Assembly: GCA_030729385.1 (NCBI GenBank)
Contig: JANQXM010000017.1
Span: 1-34,062, forward strand
Source: Opitutales bacterium
GTDB taxonomy: Bacteria; Verrucomicrobiota; Verrucomicrobiia; Opitutales; Coraliomargaritaceae
DNA: 34,062 bases
Reading direction: 5' to 3'
The translations under genes and the position numbers were made by a program. Shown here one piece after another: positions 9,893 to 21,141 of the stretch (within the stretch, counting starts at the first letter, position 1; the number at the start of each line of letters is the position of its first letter). Under the pieces are notes generated by a model, which searched no databases, was not told where the DNA came from, and saw only the letters and a list, made by a program, of their open reading frames with translations.

Positions 9893-10744
9893 ATGCTTCG
9901 TATAATTCTATTTTCATTAATTGTCCCCGTCCTGAGTGCCATTGGTTTTGCCGATGCGGTTTCCATTCAAGGGCGAGTGGTTGAGTGTTTGCCTGATCGC
10001 CGCATCTACCGTGTGGCTGTGACTGAGTCGGCGGATGACAGCTTGAAAGTCGGCGAGACGCTAGAGTTCAAAGTCGGGCTGGGGGATGCCGAAATCGATT
10101 ATACTGGTCGGGTGATTCGAGCGGATGCTGCTTTTTATAATAAGCTTTGGCATTTGGAGCGCATCTTTCCTGTAGATGGTGCAGGTGCTAAGGCGATGGA
10201 GGATGTGAACTCGCGCTTGCATAAAGCCACCGCGACGATGAGCCGCCGTAAGTATGTGAAGCAGGGGGAATATATTCCGAACTTTGCGATGATCGATCAG
10301 AACGGGGATTTCCTGCAGATACGAGAGCTTCAGGGTAAGGCCTTTGTTCTGAATTTTATTTTTACCCGCTGCACGGTGCCGACGATGTGTCCGGCATCGA
10401 CGACTCGTATGTCTGAAATACAAGACAGCGCGCGTGAAGCAGGCTTAGATGATTTACATTTTGTCACCATTACTTTTGATCCTGAGTTCGACTCGCCTGG
10501 TATCTTACGCCAATACGCGGCCGGCTATGAGATTGATTTGGAGAATTTCCATATGTTGACCGGCACTAGAGAGTTGGTGGAGGATCTCTTGCGCCAGTTC
10601 GGGATCTTGACGATGGAAGAAGACGGCACGATCAATCACACGATGGCCACCTTGCTCGTGGATGCTACGGGGCGTGTTGCGTATCGAAAAGAGGGCGCGA
10701 CTTGGACCGCTAAGGAATTTCTTGAGGCGGCGAAGAAGCTTTAA
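9893..10744 (+). CDS. SCO1/SenC-like thioredoxin-fold copper protein, exported
   Basis: This 283-residue periplasmic protein is related to SCO1/SenC/PrrC factors, which deliver copper or reduce thiols during cytochrome oxidase assembly. It has a signal peptide (LRIILFSLIVPVLSAIGFADA), an extra N-terminal domain of about 90 residues, and a thioredoxin-like domain from about residue 120. The metal/thiol site reads FTRC160-TVPTM-C166P, a CX5C spacing in place of the usual CX3C. The conserved distal His is H249 (INHTMATLLVD), and the TFDPEFDSP segment is also typical. I preferred the ATG at 9893 over an in-frame TTG at 9875 because the signal peptide starts there. Read with the His-rich protein downstream, a copper-handling role is likely but inferred. 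Confidence 0.85.
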   Translation: MLRIILFSLIVPVLSAIGFADAVSIQGRVVECLPDRRIYRVAVTESADDSLKVGETLEFKVGLGDAEIDYTGRVIRADAAFYNKLWHLERIFPVDGAGAKAMEDVNSRLHKATATMSRRKYVKQGEYIPNFAMIDQNGDFLQIRELQGKAFVLNFIFTRCTVPTMCPASTTRMSEIQDSAREAGLDDLHFVTITFDPEFDSPGILRQYAAGYEIDLENFHMLTGTRELVEDLLRQFGILTMEEDGTINHTMATLLVDATGRVAYRKEGATWTAKEFLEAAKKL

Positions 10745-10847
10745 ATTGTCGATTCCTTCGCGGATTTTTCGCTGAATGGGGTTGTCATCGGGAGCGTATC
10801 GTGAACCTTGATTGCACTTTATGGTCGAATCTAAGGAACAGAAAAAC

Positions 10848-11744
10848 ATGAAGCGCACATGGATCAGCGTGGGTGTAATCAGCATTGTCTTTTTTGCTGC
10901 GTTTTTTTTGCTGCGTTCCTTGCCGGATGCGCAATGTGGCTTTTTGCACTACGTCGAGATCGTCAACGAGAATGGTGAGATTGAACTGTGTGCGACCAAC
11001 CATGCCGGATTCTTGGATCTCACACGTTTGCAGTATCCGGTGGAGATGTCTTTGGAGTCTGAGCCCTTGGTTGTCGGAGAGGCACGTTCAATTGACTTAT
11101 TTTTAGAGACATCGGGCGGTATGACAATGGCGCCACACGATTTGGCGATTACACATACGGAGAAGATGCACCTCATGGTGATTGATCCTTCCTTTGAAGA
11201 TTATCACCACTTGCATCCCGATGCTGTTGGATTGGATGGGCGCTATAATTTCAGTTTCACACCGCAGGCATCTGGTCGATATCGCGTGCTTGCCGAGGTC
11301 GTGCCAGTGGTGAGTCGGCGGCAGGCCATTGCCACGGCAGAACTGGAAGTCGCCGGAGAAGGGCGTCAGCCTCAGTTTTCGAAATCGACAGAATCGATTG
11401 TCGATGGTGTGCATTTTCAATTAGAGAATGTTCCGCAGACACTGAAGCGCGGGAAGGATTATCGCTTTGACCTTGAAGTTAGCGCAGCGGATGGAGGCAA
11501 TGTGGAACTCGAGATGGTCATGGATGCCAAGGGGCACATGGTTGCCTTCGATGCTGCGGGTAAGGGCTTTGCCCACATGCATCCGATGGACAGTATTGCA
11601 GAGGCGAAAGATGCCTTAGCCGAAGATATGGAGGGGTTGTCTTTCTTATTCAATGTGCCGAACCCCGGGTGGTATCGGGTATTTGCTCAAGTTCAGATCA
11701 ATGGCGCAGCCGTTTTTGGTCGTTTTGACCTCGAGGTCGAGTGA
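10848..11744 (+). CDS. Membrane-anchored or exported protein with two tandem His-rich (HxHP) modules
   Basis: The function is unknown and metal binding is inferred. The 298-residue protein begins with a hydrophobic signal or anchor (residues 5-23). It then has two similar modules. Module 1 (about 70-170) contains KMHLMVIDPSFEDYHHLHP and ends GRYRVLAEVV...ATAELEV. Module 2 (about 185-298) contains GHMVAFDAAGKGFAHMHP and ends GWYRVFAQVQ...GRFDLEVE. The shared order of M/H-rich strand, HxHP loop and Gly-Tyr-Arg-Val strand indicates an internal duplication of a beta-sandwich unit. His/Met clusters suggest a copper ligand set and fit the adjacent SCO1-like gene. The ATG at 10848 has AAGGA 10 bp upstream; in-frame ATG (10821) and TTG (10812) starts are possible. 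Confidence 0.75.
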   Translation: MKRTWISVGVISIVFFAAFFLLRSLPDAQCGFLHYVEIVNENGEIELCATNHAGFLDLTRLQYPVEMSLESEPLVVGEARSIDLFLETSGGMTMAPHDLAITHTEKMHLMVIDPSFEDYHHLHPDAVGLDGRYNFSFTPQASGRYRVLAEVVPVVSRRQAIATAELEVAGEGRQPQFSKSTESIVDGVHFQLENVPQTLKRGKDYRFDLEVSAADGGNVELEMVMDAKGHMVAFDAAGKGFAHMHPMDSIAEAKDALAEDMEGLSFLFNVPNPGWYRVFAQVQINGAAVFGRFDLEVE

Positions 11745-11789
11745 TGGTTTGCGTTGCAGATAATAGCGATTTACATAAATACTCATAGT

Positions 11790-12323
11790 ATGAAAACTTT
11801 CGAAGAATTCGTTGCTAGTCGTGAGAAGATCGATCCGTCGACGAAGAGCATGGCAGAGCATCAGTGGGTGCAGGCGTATTCAGCATATTGCAGCTCCCGA
11901 GAGCGCTTGCGTGCAGGTCGCCAGAAAGCGCGTGTAAAATCAGGCAGTGAAGAAAAGTCGAAGAGTTCCAGTAGCCAACATAGTCGTGGCATGCATCGTC
12001 CGTCCTCCATTTCGGATACGGCTCTACTGAAAACCCGTATTCGTGAGCAATCGGCTTATAGTGATCTGCGCGTGATCATTGATGTGCTGGCTTGGGTTGC
12101 GATCGCTGTCATCATCGTGATTGCGTTGTTGGGTATAGTTGCCGGCTTTAATTTCTATTCTTCATTGTCAGCGCTCGTAGTTGGTGGGCTGAATGTGCTT
12201 TTGGTATTCGTCGTTAAATTTTTGATACAAGTGGTCATCGATATCCCTGATATTGCACTGTATCGGCAAGTCTATGAACGTGCTGAGCAATCCTCAGTGG
12301 AGAGTGGCACAGAACTAGAGTAA
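11790..12323 (+). CDS. Unknown two-helix membrane protein
   Basis: I do not recognise this 177-residue protein. It has a hydrophilic N-terminal half (residues about 1-90) with a Ser/Lys/Arg-rich, probably disordered stretch (KSGSEEKSKSSSSQHSRG). Two transmembrane helices follow (about 98-122 and 129-152), then a short acidic tail. The ATG at 11790 begins MKTFEEFVASREKIDPSTKS; the frame is open upstream to a TTG but without coding character. It lies 45 bp after the His-rich protein gene on the same strand, so co-transcription is possible. Confidence 0.7.
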   Translation: MKTFEEFVASREKIDPSTKSMAEHQWVQAYSAYCSSRERLRAGRQKARVKSGSEEKSKSSSSQHSRGMHRPSSISDTALLKTRIREQSAYSDLRVIIDVLAWVAIAVIIVIALLGIVAGFNFYSSLSALVVGGLNVLLVFVVKFLIQVVIDIPDIALYRQVYERAEQSSVESGTELE

Positions 12324-12421
12324 AGCGCGCCTAGTATATGGTGTGGCTGCAATGTCTTGATGTTTGTAATTGTATTCGTCGATTTCAGAATTAAGAATCT
12401 CCTTTTTGTATTACCCTATTC

Positions 12422-13264
12422 ATGCCCTTTAAAGTTCGCCTCAGTCATATTAATCCCGATTTCACCGTAGAACCCGTGCCGGAAGGTTCGTGGACGGATG
12501 AGATGGCGGATGATGACGCGTTGATTTATTTAATGAACCGTGTCGCAGTTTCGGAGCATGGTCAGACACTGGTTGAATTCCCCGAGATTGAGATCACTAA
12601 AGGGAGTCAGCGGGTTACGGTGACTTCTGTAAAAGGGCAATTGTTTTACAATGACCCGCATTCGGCAAATCGTCAGAACCTTAAAGTTGTGCCGGAGGAA
12701 GTGATTCGTTTACTACAAGACAAACCCTTGGATGAAGTATTTACAAACGATTCTGAGCAGCACGAAGCGCCAACGATCAAGTATCAGAAGAAATCAACTG
12801 TAGCTCAAGTTTTTGGCGTGCTGGCATTATTGGGAATGGCGGTTGTCATGTTTATCTGCGGCCGTGTGATTCTGCATGAATTCACTTACCGGCCATCACT
12901 CATCGTCGAACCAAAGTTTATTCATACCATGGAGGGTGAGCAGGTTGCGCTCAAGAAATACAGTGGTGTCTTTGTCAGCGAGTATCGGGAGGGCGGCCTT
13001 GTCTTCCAGCTATTGGATAATGGGCATTCTGATTTTTACGAGATGTGGTGGTCGCCGGAACGGAATCGTTTTATTCTGATTTTGACCGAGTCGCACGACA
13101 CTTTAGTAGGCATAAATGAAGGTAAGCTCGCATTTTTAGCGGGCGATTATCACTTAATTCTTCCGACAGATTCTCAAACCATGACCTTGCATGGTATCAC
13201 CTATCAACGGCACGAAGGCAGCCTAGATGATGTGGGCGAAGTCGTTACGGTTGAGACGCTCTAG
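12422..13264 (+). CDS. Unknown single-pass membrane protein
   Basis: I do not recognise this 280-residue protein. An N-terminal cytoplasmic part (about 1-120) starts MPFKVRLSHINPDFTVEP and includes a predicted beta-rich segment. One transmembrane helix (about 128-151, VFGVLALLGMAVVMFICG) follows, and then a beta-rich exterior domain of about 130 residues (YSGVFVSEYREGGLVFQLLDNG...). It has no Cys or His motif suggesting catalysis. The stop codon is 6 bp from the end of the convergent pseudopilin gene. Confidence 0.7.
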   Translation: MPFKVRLSHINPDFTVEPVPEGSWTDEMADDDALIYLMNRVAVSEHGQTLVEFPEIEITKGSQRVTVTSVKGQLFYNDPHSANRQNLKVVPEEVIRLLQDKPLDEVFTNDSEQHEAPTIKYQKKSTVAQVFGVLALLGMAVVMFICGRVILHEFTYRPSLIVEPKFIHTMEGEQVALKKYSGVFVSEYREGGLVFQLLDNGHSDFYEMWWSPERNRFILILTESHDTLVGINEGKLAFLAGDYHLILPTDSQTMTLHGITYQRHEGSLDDVGEVVTVETL

Positions 13265-13270
13265 GCACTA

Positions 13271-13777
13271 CTAGCGCACGATATAGCGCACATTCAATCC
13301 TGATAGGCGAACGCGACCTGTAGTCACAACGCCGTCATCTAGATCTTCATCGACTTCAATCAGACGAGCGATGTCGATGGTAATGGGGGTGTCCGGAGTA
13401 TTCACGACTTCGATATAAGCAGTGCGCGACTTTGGGTCGGCTTCGGTGGTATATACCCAACGATACTCGCCGCCAATCGGGCTGGGGAGTTTCCAGGTTG
13501 GGCTGAGTCGATCAGCCATGTCTATTGGAAGTGCACCTGCAGTCGGTTGCGAGGGAGGGTAGAACCCATTTTCCAGTTCGTAGGTATCGAACTCTTGCTC
13601 GTATAGGCGTAAGTCGTGTTCGAAACTGCTAATTTGCGACGATTCCTTGGCCCGCTTGTAATAAGGTATGGCGAGAGCGGCGAGAATACCGATGACAGTG
13701 ACCACAACTGCTAATTCAATAAGAGTGAAGCCGCGTTTTTGTGGTTGGTAAGAGGTGTAGAGTGTCGCTTCAGACAT
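13271..13777 (-). CDS. Type IV pilin/type II secretion pseudopilin-like protein
   Basis: This 168-residue protein has a class III prepilin leader, QPQKRG|FTLIELAVVVTVIGILAALAIPYYKRA, with the Gly-Phe prepilin peptidase site at residues 16-17, Glu at +5 and a hydrophobic assembly helix. The globular part contains FYPPSQPTAGALP and SPIGGEYRWVY, a pattern like GspG-type major pseudopilins (the lengthy-loop 'YPt...g...l' region followed by a Trp-containing strand), but it is divergent. It may belong to a type II secretion or pilus system, yet no other machinery genes are in the window. Such isolated pseudopilins are common in Verrucomicrobiota. Confidence 0.85.
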   Translation of the reverse strand: MSEATLYTSYQPQKRGFTLIELAVVVTVIGILAALAIPYYKRAKESSQISSFEHDLRLYEQEFDTYELENGFYPPSQPTAGALPIDMADRLSPTWKLPSPIGGEYRWVYTTEADPKSRTAYIEVVNTPDTPITIDIARLIEVDEDLDDGVVTTGRVRLSGLNVRYIVR

Positions 13778-13852
13778 GGGGGCAAATGTAGCTAGTTATC
13801 GGTAAATGAAAATCTTTTAATTTTTGGGGTAAATCGGGCAAATTTCAGCCGA

Positions 13853-14707
13853 CTACATGTGGCTGTATCCGTATAGCTCGATTTTCAGCTTCTTGGCTTT
13901 GGCTAGAATAGTTGCTTTGTCCAATATGAGCACATTGCCGGCCTCTAAGGCTGCGGTTCGGATGCCAGCGGCATGCATTACATCCAGTGTGCGATCACCG
14001 AATACGGGCACATCAAAGCGGTAGTCCTGCCGGCGCTTGACGGTTTTTACGAAAATCAAGCCATCGGTTTTGAAGCTGCCGGCTCTTTGAAGCATGGGAT
14101 CGGTGCCTTCGTAGGCCTCCACTGCCAGCACGGTGCCCTTGCGGACCACGGCTCCTTGCCCGATGTCGAGGTCGGCGGCGCCTTTGGCAATCTTAATGCC
14201 ATGCTCGATATAGGTCATCTCGGCTTTGAGTTCACCGGGTGTCATCAAGCCTTCGTGGGCCAACTCATCATCCAAGAACGAGCGTGCGTCCAGCATCTGT
14301 ATATCGATGGCTTCAATTTCGCTCGCGATGGCTCCGAAGATGGTCTCGGCATTTTTGACCGTAAGGCTATTGAGTATTTTTAGCGCTTTAATGTCAGGGT
14401 GTAAGCCGTGAAAGAGGCGGCGTGGGGTGATCTGCCCCGCCATGACTGCATATTGGCAGCCCAGCTTTTGCAGAGACTTTAGCATTTTACCTAGTTGACC
14501 TACCTTGATTTGGATGTGCTCGGCTTTGGGTAATTGCGCTACCCAATCGGTGTCGGTTTCGCCTGCAAAAGAAATCACACGCAACGGGAGACCCGCGGCG
14601 AGAATACGCTCCGCCATCAGGATGGGGTAGCGCCCCTTGCCCGCGATCAGACCGATGGGCTGGGGTGCGAAGTTGTTTGGTAAATAAACTGATGGGGGGC
14701 TGCTCAT
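13853..14707 (-). CDS. lpxI: UDP-2,3-diacylglucosamine pyrophosphatase LpxI
   Basis: LpxI hydrolyses UDP-2,3-diacylglucosamine to lipid X and UMP in lipid A synthesis, the step catalysed by LpxH in E. coli. The 284-residue protein shows the N-terminal IGLIAGKGRYP motif, then GQLGKMLKSLQ and the characteristic C-terminal domain with DIGQGAVVRKGTVLAVEAYEGTD and DGLIFVKTVKRRQDYRFDVPVFG. The Asp at about 232 in RFDVP is in the region of the reported catalytic Asp of the family. The length is normal. It implies an outer membrane with lipopolysaccharide. It lies 6 bp downstream of the FecR-domain gene and so probably belongs to the leuS-led minus-strand operon. Confidence 0.95.
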   Translation of the reverse strand: MSSPPSVYLPNNFAPQPIGLIAGKGRYPILMAERILAAGLPLRVISFAGETDTDWVAQLPKAEHIQIKVGQLGKMLKSLQKLGCQYAVMAGQITPRRLFHGLHPDIKALKILNSLTVKNAETIFGAIASEIEAIDIQMLDARSFLDDELAHEGLMTPGELKAEMTYIEHGIKIAKGAADLDIGQGAVVRKGTVLAVEAYEGTDPMLQRAGSFKTDGLIFVKTVKRRQDYRFDVPVFGDRTLDVMHAAGIRTAALEAGNVLILDKATILAKAKKLKIELYGYSHM

Positions 14708-14713
14708 CGGTGA

Positions 14714-15531
14714 TTAATCCTGATACTCGTAAGGCCGCGCTGTAGGTTGTTCGTAAGTTTGTATGGGCATAATTAAAATCGGTTCGGCGGTCTTGCCGTT
14801 TTTTGGAGCTTTGAAGTAGACGCGCTTTGTCGCATGTTGAGCCGCCTCGGTAAACACTCTGTCCGCTTTCGGAGTATCTTCAAATCCAATCTTTTCGGCG
14901 ATTTTGCCCATCGCGGCGCTCTGTGGGCTAATTCGGACTGAAGTTGAGTGAGAGAGGAATTCGCGGCTTTCACCGTCTGGATAGTAAAAGGTCGCAGTGC
15001 CACTATAAACAGTGATCTGGGTGCCTGCCTCATTAATCTCGATGTGGCAATGTGCGGAGTGGATGCGCAATGTTCCGTTCGGGGTAATCACTCTGATTTG
15101 TGAACGAGGCGAGAGTCCTTCACAGACAAAAGAGAGTGCGCCTGCCTCCAGGTCTAATTCAAGTTTCGATGTAGAGGGTTCGAAATCAAGGTTCTCTCGA
15201 TTCTCTTTAAAGGGCTCTTGTGTGTAGCTCTGGCAGTGGACGATTGTTGAAGAATCAATGCCCATGCCCAAGCCATTCGAGAACGCGAGAAAAAGGTAGG
15301 CTTTTTCAGATGTTTCAATCTTTGCACCACTCAGCAATAAAGACTGATGCGGTTCAATTCCTATACCCGACATGCCGGCTGGGACGATTGCCGCATCGCC
15401 GCGCATACTGGTGACCACCGCAATGCTATCGTTGCTAGTCGTTTCGAGTGCACTTAACTCAAGCACGCCGCTGCTGACGACTAAGAGGGCAGTCAGCCAG
15501 CGGTGCCTGAATAATAGTGCTCTAGAAAACA

Positions 15532-15532
<1 letters not shown>
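14714..15532 (-). CDS. FecR-domain exported protein
   Basis: This 272-residue protein has an N-terminal hydrophobic signal (RWLTALLVVSSGVLELSA). A FecR-like beta-roll follows: VTSMRGDAAI, then SLLLSGAKIETSEKAYLFLAFSNGLGMGID, ELDLEAGALSF, RSQIRVITPNGTLRIHSAHCHIEI and TVYSGTATFYYPDG. In FecR proteins this fold senses or scaffolds signals, but here there is no N-terminal anti-sigma segment, so it is a stand-alone periplasmic version of unknown role. Its ATG overlaps the leuS stop codon by one base (TAATG), indicating translational coupling, and lpxI follows 6 bp later. Confidence 0.8.
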
Positions 15533-18108
<2,576 letters not shown>

Positions 18109-18237
18109 TTTTAGAAAACGGCGGATTTAGAAGGTTCGTGCGGGTATCGTCAAGGTGCTATGCGCATGGTCTTTGCCTAATTCCTTTGCGGGAAAATCTT
18201 GATCTTCCCCGACCTGAACACTAAGTATCGAGTTCTA

Positions 18238-18783
18238 ATGTTTTCCCGTATCTCTATACTCCTTGTTACGCTCGTCGGATTTTTTGTCTGTGCATCGGTT
18301 TTGACCGCCCAGAGCTCGTTAACTGGTAATTTGGGCACAAATCAGGGCATTTCTGATAAGCGCGTAGGTCGTCAAGTCTGGCAGATGCAGAAAAATACGT
18401 CTATGATGGAGAAGAATTTCCCACTACAGGAGTGGGACACGCATTTTTCGTCGCTTGGTTCGAAGCGCACTGCGATCAAAATGAGTGAGACCAATGATAA
18501 GAAGATGTTCGGCACGAAGACGAAGGAGTTTCCGATGAAGGAGTTCGATCTTTCTGAGTGGAATGAGCATTATGCGGATTTACAGGAGACCGCGCAGATC
18601 AGCACGGATGCCCGAGTGCAGGATATTGCGGACCGTAAGTTCTATAACATGATGCTTCAAGACACTCGGAAGTATGCTGAAATGGCCGATGTGCTTTCCC
18701 TTCGGGAGATTAATCGTTTCCAATTTCGACGGAATCGCTCGGATAGTGACGTTCCGGTCACACAAGCAGGTTCGGAGAATTAG
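18238..18783 (+). CDS. Unknown exported protein
   Basis: I do not recognise this 181-residue protein. A clear signal peptide (SRISILLVTLVGFFVCASVLTAQ) precedes a polar, Met- and Lys-rich mature part. Two related segments, NFPLQEWDTHFSSL and EFPMKEFDLSEWNEHYADL, look like a weak internal repeat. No Cys in the mature region and no enzyme motif. The ATG at 18238 starts the signal peptide; an in-frame TTG at 18199 is less likely. The downstream gene begins 3-6 bp after the stop codon, so the two are probably co-translated. Confidence 0.7.
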   Translation: MFSRISILLVTLVGFFVCASVLTAQSSLTGNLGTNQGISDKRVGRQVWQMQKNTSMMEKNFPLQEWDTHFSSLGSKRTAIKMSETNDKKMFGTKTKEFPMKEFDLSEWNEHYADLQETAQISTDARVQDIADRKFYNMMLQDTRKYAEMADVLSLREINRFQFRRNRSDSDVPVTQAGSEN

Positions 18784-18789
18784 TCCGTG

Positions 18790-19221
18790 ATGCCTGTGGA
18801 GCCGCTCACACGATTTCAATCTCGCCTCTTTACTACGCTCACGCTTTGTGGGTTCATATGGCTGCTGGTCATGACAGGTTGGAAAGAATATTGGGGTTTT
18901 TGGCAGAGCCCGCAGGTGTATCATTATCTCCAGACTGAATATCCGCAATGGCTGCGGCAATATGTGTTGGATTGGTATTATCCGTTTTTCTTTTTCATGC
19001 TATTTGTCTTTGCGGGATGGTTGTTGTTTTCGATCCGAGCGTTGCTGCAGGCACTGGTGGGCGGAAAATGCTTCTACCGGAAGCTTGGCTGGATCCTCGC
19101 GATGGTGCTTTTCTTTGGGATGATTCTAGGTGTCTTAGGCTCGAATAATTTTATCGGCATATTGGATCAGGGGCGATTGCACGGCGTCACGCATTTACAG
19201 GTGCAGCCGACAAAAGAATAA
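18790..19221 (+). CDS. Unknown small membrane protein
   Basis: I do not recognise this 143-residue protein. It has three hydrophobic segments (about residues 13-32, 59-84 and 98-120) and a conspicuous aromatic loop (WYYPFFFFMLFVFAGW). GTG at 18787 and ATG at 18790 are adjacent in frame; I give the ATG. It closely follows the exported protein gene and precedes the antiporter gene by 74 bp. Confidence 0.65.
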   Translation: MPVEPLTRFQSRLFTTLTLCGFIWLLVMTGWKEYWGFWQSPQVYHYLQTEYPQWLRQYVLDWYYPFFFFMLFVFAGWLLFSIRALLQALVGGKCFYRKLGWILAMVLFFGMILGVLGSNNFIGILDQGRLHGVTHLQVQPTKE

Positions 19222-19295
19222 TCTGTGGAATTCGTAGGGGCTTACTTGCGAAATGGCTTGCCCCAAACTATGTGCTGGATTGAAAAGATAACCTT

Positions 19296-20924
19296 ATGAT
19301 TGCTTCTTTTACTTCATCAATGGCTCGCGCGTCCCGTCTATTGGGTGTGCTGGGGCTTATTTTTTTAACCAGTTTCGGAGTTTTGTCGGCTGCCGGCAGT
19401 GCGCATGGAGCTGATGCAGGGCATGAAGTCGAGGTGCTACCCAAGCCGTTGGATAAATACGAAGCCTTGGAAGCTGCCCGTGCCGCGGAGTTAGGCGTTC
19501 CAGTTGAAGAACTTGGACTCATTGAGATCCTTAAAGTGCGCGCGGCAGACGATCCTGTTAATTTGATCGCGACCATCATCTTCCTGCTCGCGATTATGCA
19601 TACATTTGCGGCTGGTCCGATCATGAAGATGGCACATAAGGCTGAGCATGCACACGATGAAGCAGTCCAGCAGGACCTGCGCAATTATCATCAAGGCAAG
19701 CATCCCGTAAGTTTTAAGGCGACGGCCTTGCACTTCTTGGGAGAAATTGAAGCCATTTTCGGCATCTGGCTGATTCCACTTTTATTATCAATTACTTTGA
19801 TCCATGGGTGGCACTCAACGACATTTTACATCGATACACGTAATTATACCGAGCCACTCTTCGTGGTCGTCATTATGGCAATTGCTGCATCGCGACCAGT
19901 CGTTGCGATTGCTGAATCTGCTCTCAGTGCGATTGCAAGTATTGGTAAAAAGACTCCTGCCGCATGGTGGCTGTCGATTCTGATTATTGCCCCATTACTT
20001 GGGTCGTTTATTACTGAGCCCGCTGCGATGACAATTGCTGCGCTACTTTTGGGGCAGCAGTTTTACCACTACAACCCAACGCCCACCTTTAAGTATGCGA
20101 CGCTCGGTTTGTTGTTCGTGAATATTTCGGTAGGAGGCACGCTCACGCACTTCGCTGCGCCACCAGTCTTGATGGTCGCGACTAAGTGGGAGTGGGATAT
20201 GCCATTTATGTTTACCCACTTTGGTTGGCGTGCCGTGCTTGGTATACTCATCGCGACAGCGGTTTATTTTGTGATTTTCCGCAAGAACTTTGCTGGTTTG
20301 AAGGCGAAGGCCGACGAAGAAAACTCCGGACGTTCTGCAGAAAAAGTGGAGCCTGCTCCTAAGTGGATCATCGCAGTCCACTTGGGCTTCTTGGCTTGGA
20401 CGGTATTCACGCTGCACCATCCGGCCCTCTTCATGGGTGGGTTCCTCGTCTTTATTGCTTTCACCATTGCGACGGATCATCACCAGTATGCGATTTCACT
20501 GAAAGGACCGATTCTGGTCGGGTTTTTCCTCGCTGGTCTCGTCACGCACGGTGGTTTACAAGGCTGGTGGATCGCGCCGGTGCTTTCCTCGTTGGGAGAG
20601 ACAATGCTCTTCCTCGGAGCGACTACATTGACTGCATTCAATGATAATGCAGCGATCACCTTCTTGGCATCACAAGTGCCCGCCTTTGATCACCATACTG
20701 CACCTGATGTTGCACGCGCTCTGGCACTGCAGTATGCAGTCGTCGCCGGTGCAGTTACAGGTGGTGGTTTGACCGTGATTGCCAATGCTCCGAATCCTGC
20801 GGGTCAAAGCATCCTTAGTAAATACTTCGATGGTGGTGTCTCGCCATTGAAACTCTTACTCGCGGCATTGTTTCCAACATTGGTCATGGTCGTGGTCTTT
20901 ATGCTTTTACCGCACGCGGTGTGA
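19296..20924 (+). CDS. Putative Na+/H+ antiporter (Na_H_antiport family, PF07399-like)
   Basis: This 542-residue polytopic inner-membrane protein is assigned by its overall pattern: about a dozen hydrophobic helices, paired segments PAAWWLSILIIAPLLGSFITEPAAMTIAALLL and LGATTLTAFNDNAAITFLAS, and GGGLTVIANAPNPAGQSIL. The latter resembles the re-entrant Asn/Pro motifs of the ion transporter superfamily. The N-terminus looks like a signal sequence (ARASRLLGVLGLIFLTSFGVLSAAGSA) followed by a hydrophilic stretch of about 50 residues rich in Glu. Sodium/proton exchange is family knowledge, not shown here; it would suit a marine bacterium. A terminator-like hairpin follows at 20937. Confidence 0.8.
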   Translation: MIASFTSSMARASRLLGVLGLIFLTSFGVLSAAGSAHGADAGHEVEVLPKPLDKYEALEAARAAELGVPVEELGLIEILKVRAADDPVNLIATIIFLLAIMHTFAAGPIMKMAHKAEHAHDEAVQQDLRNYHQGKHPVSFKATALHFLGEIEAIFGIWLIPLLLSITLIHGWHSTTFYIDTRNYTEPLFVVVIMAIAASRPVVAIAESALSAIASIGKKTPAAWWLSILIIAPLLGSFITEPAAMTIAALLLGQQFYHYNPTPTFKYATLGLLFVNISVGGTLTHFAAPPVLMVATKWEWDMPFMFTHFGWRAVLGILIATAVYFVIFRKNFAGLKAKADEENSGRSAEKVEPAPKWIIAVHLGFLAWTVFTLHHPALFMGGFLVFIAFTIATDHHQYAISLKGPILVGFFLAGLVTHGGLQGWWIAPVLSSLGETMLFLGATTLTAFNDNAAITFLASQVPAFDHHTAPDVARALALQYAVVAGAVTGGGLTVIANAPNPAGQSILSKYFDGGVSPLKLLLAALFPTLVMVVVFMLLPHAV

Positions 20925-20936
20925 TTTAATTGAGTG

Positions 20937-20968
20937 AACACGCCCTGACTATGGTGGGGGCGTGTTTA
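20937..20968 (+). terminator. Terminator-like hairpin after the antiporter gene
   Basis: The arms AACACGCCC (20937-20945) and GGGCGTGTT (20958-20966) are perfectly complementary around a 12-base loop. The following T tract is short, so efficiency is uncertain. Confidence 0.6.
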
Positions 20969-21064
20969 TCCTCCTTTGAAGTGTCCAAACTACAGTCGTG
21001 GGCACTTCTTTCGTCGAACTTCGTTCTCATCCCCTCGGTCCTGCGCGGAGTGATTACTGCGCAA

Positions 21065-21141
21065 TGGTATGGGCGCTGGGACTCGAACCCAGGACCCTCG
21101 GTTTAGAAAACCGATGCTCTATCCAGCTGAGCTACGCCCAC
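21065..21141 (-). tRNA. tRNA-Arg (anticodon TCT)
   Basis: The minus strand folds into a complete cloverleaf: acceptor GTGGGCG / CGCCCAT, D arm GCTC/GAGC, anticodon stem TCGGT/ACCGA with loop TTTCTAA, and T arm CTGGG-TTCGAGT-CCCAG. The discriminator is A and CCA is encoded at 21065-21067. Anticodon TCT reads AGA/AGG. Confidence 0.95.
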
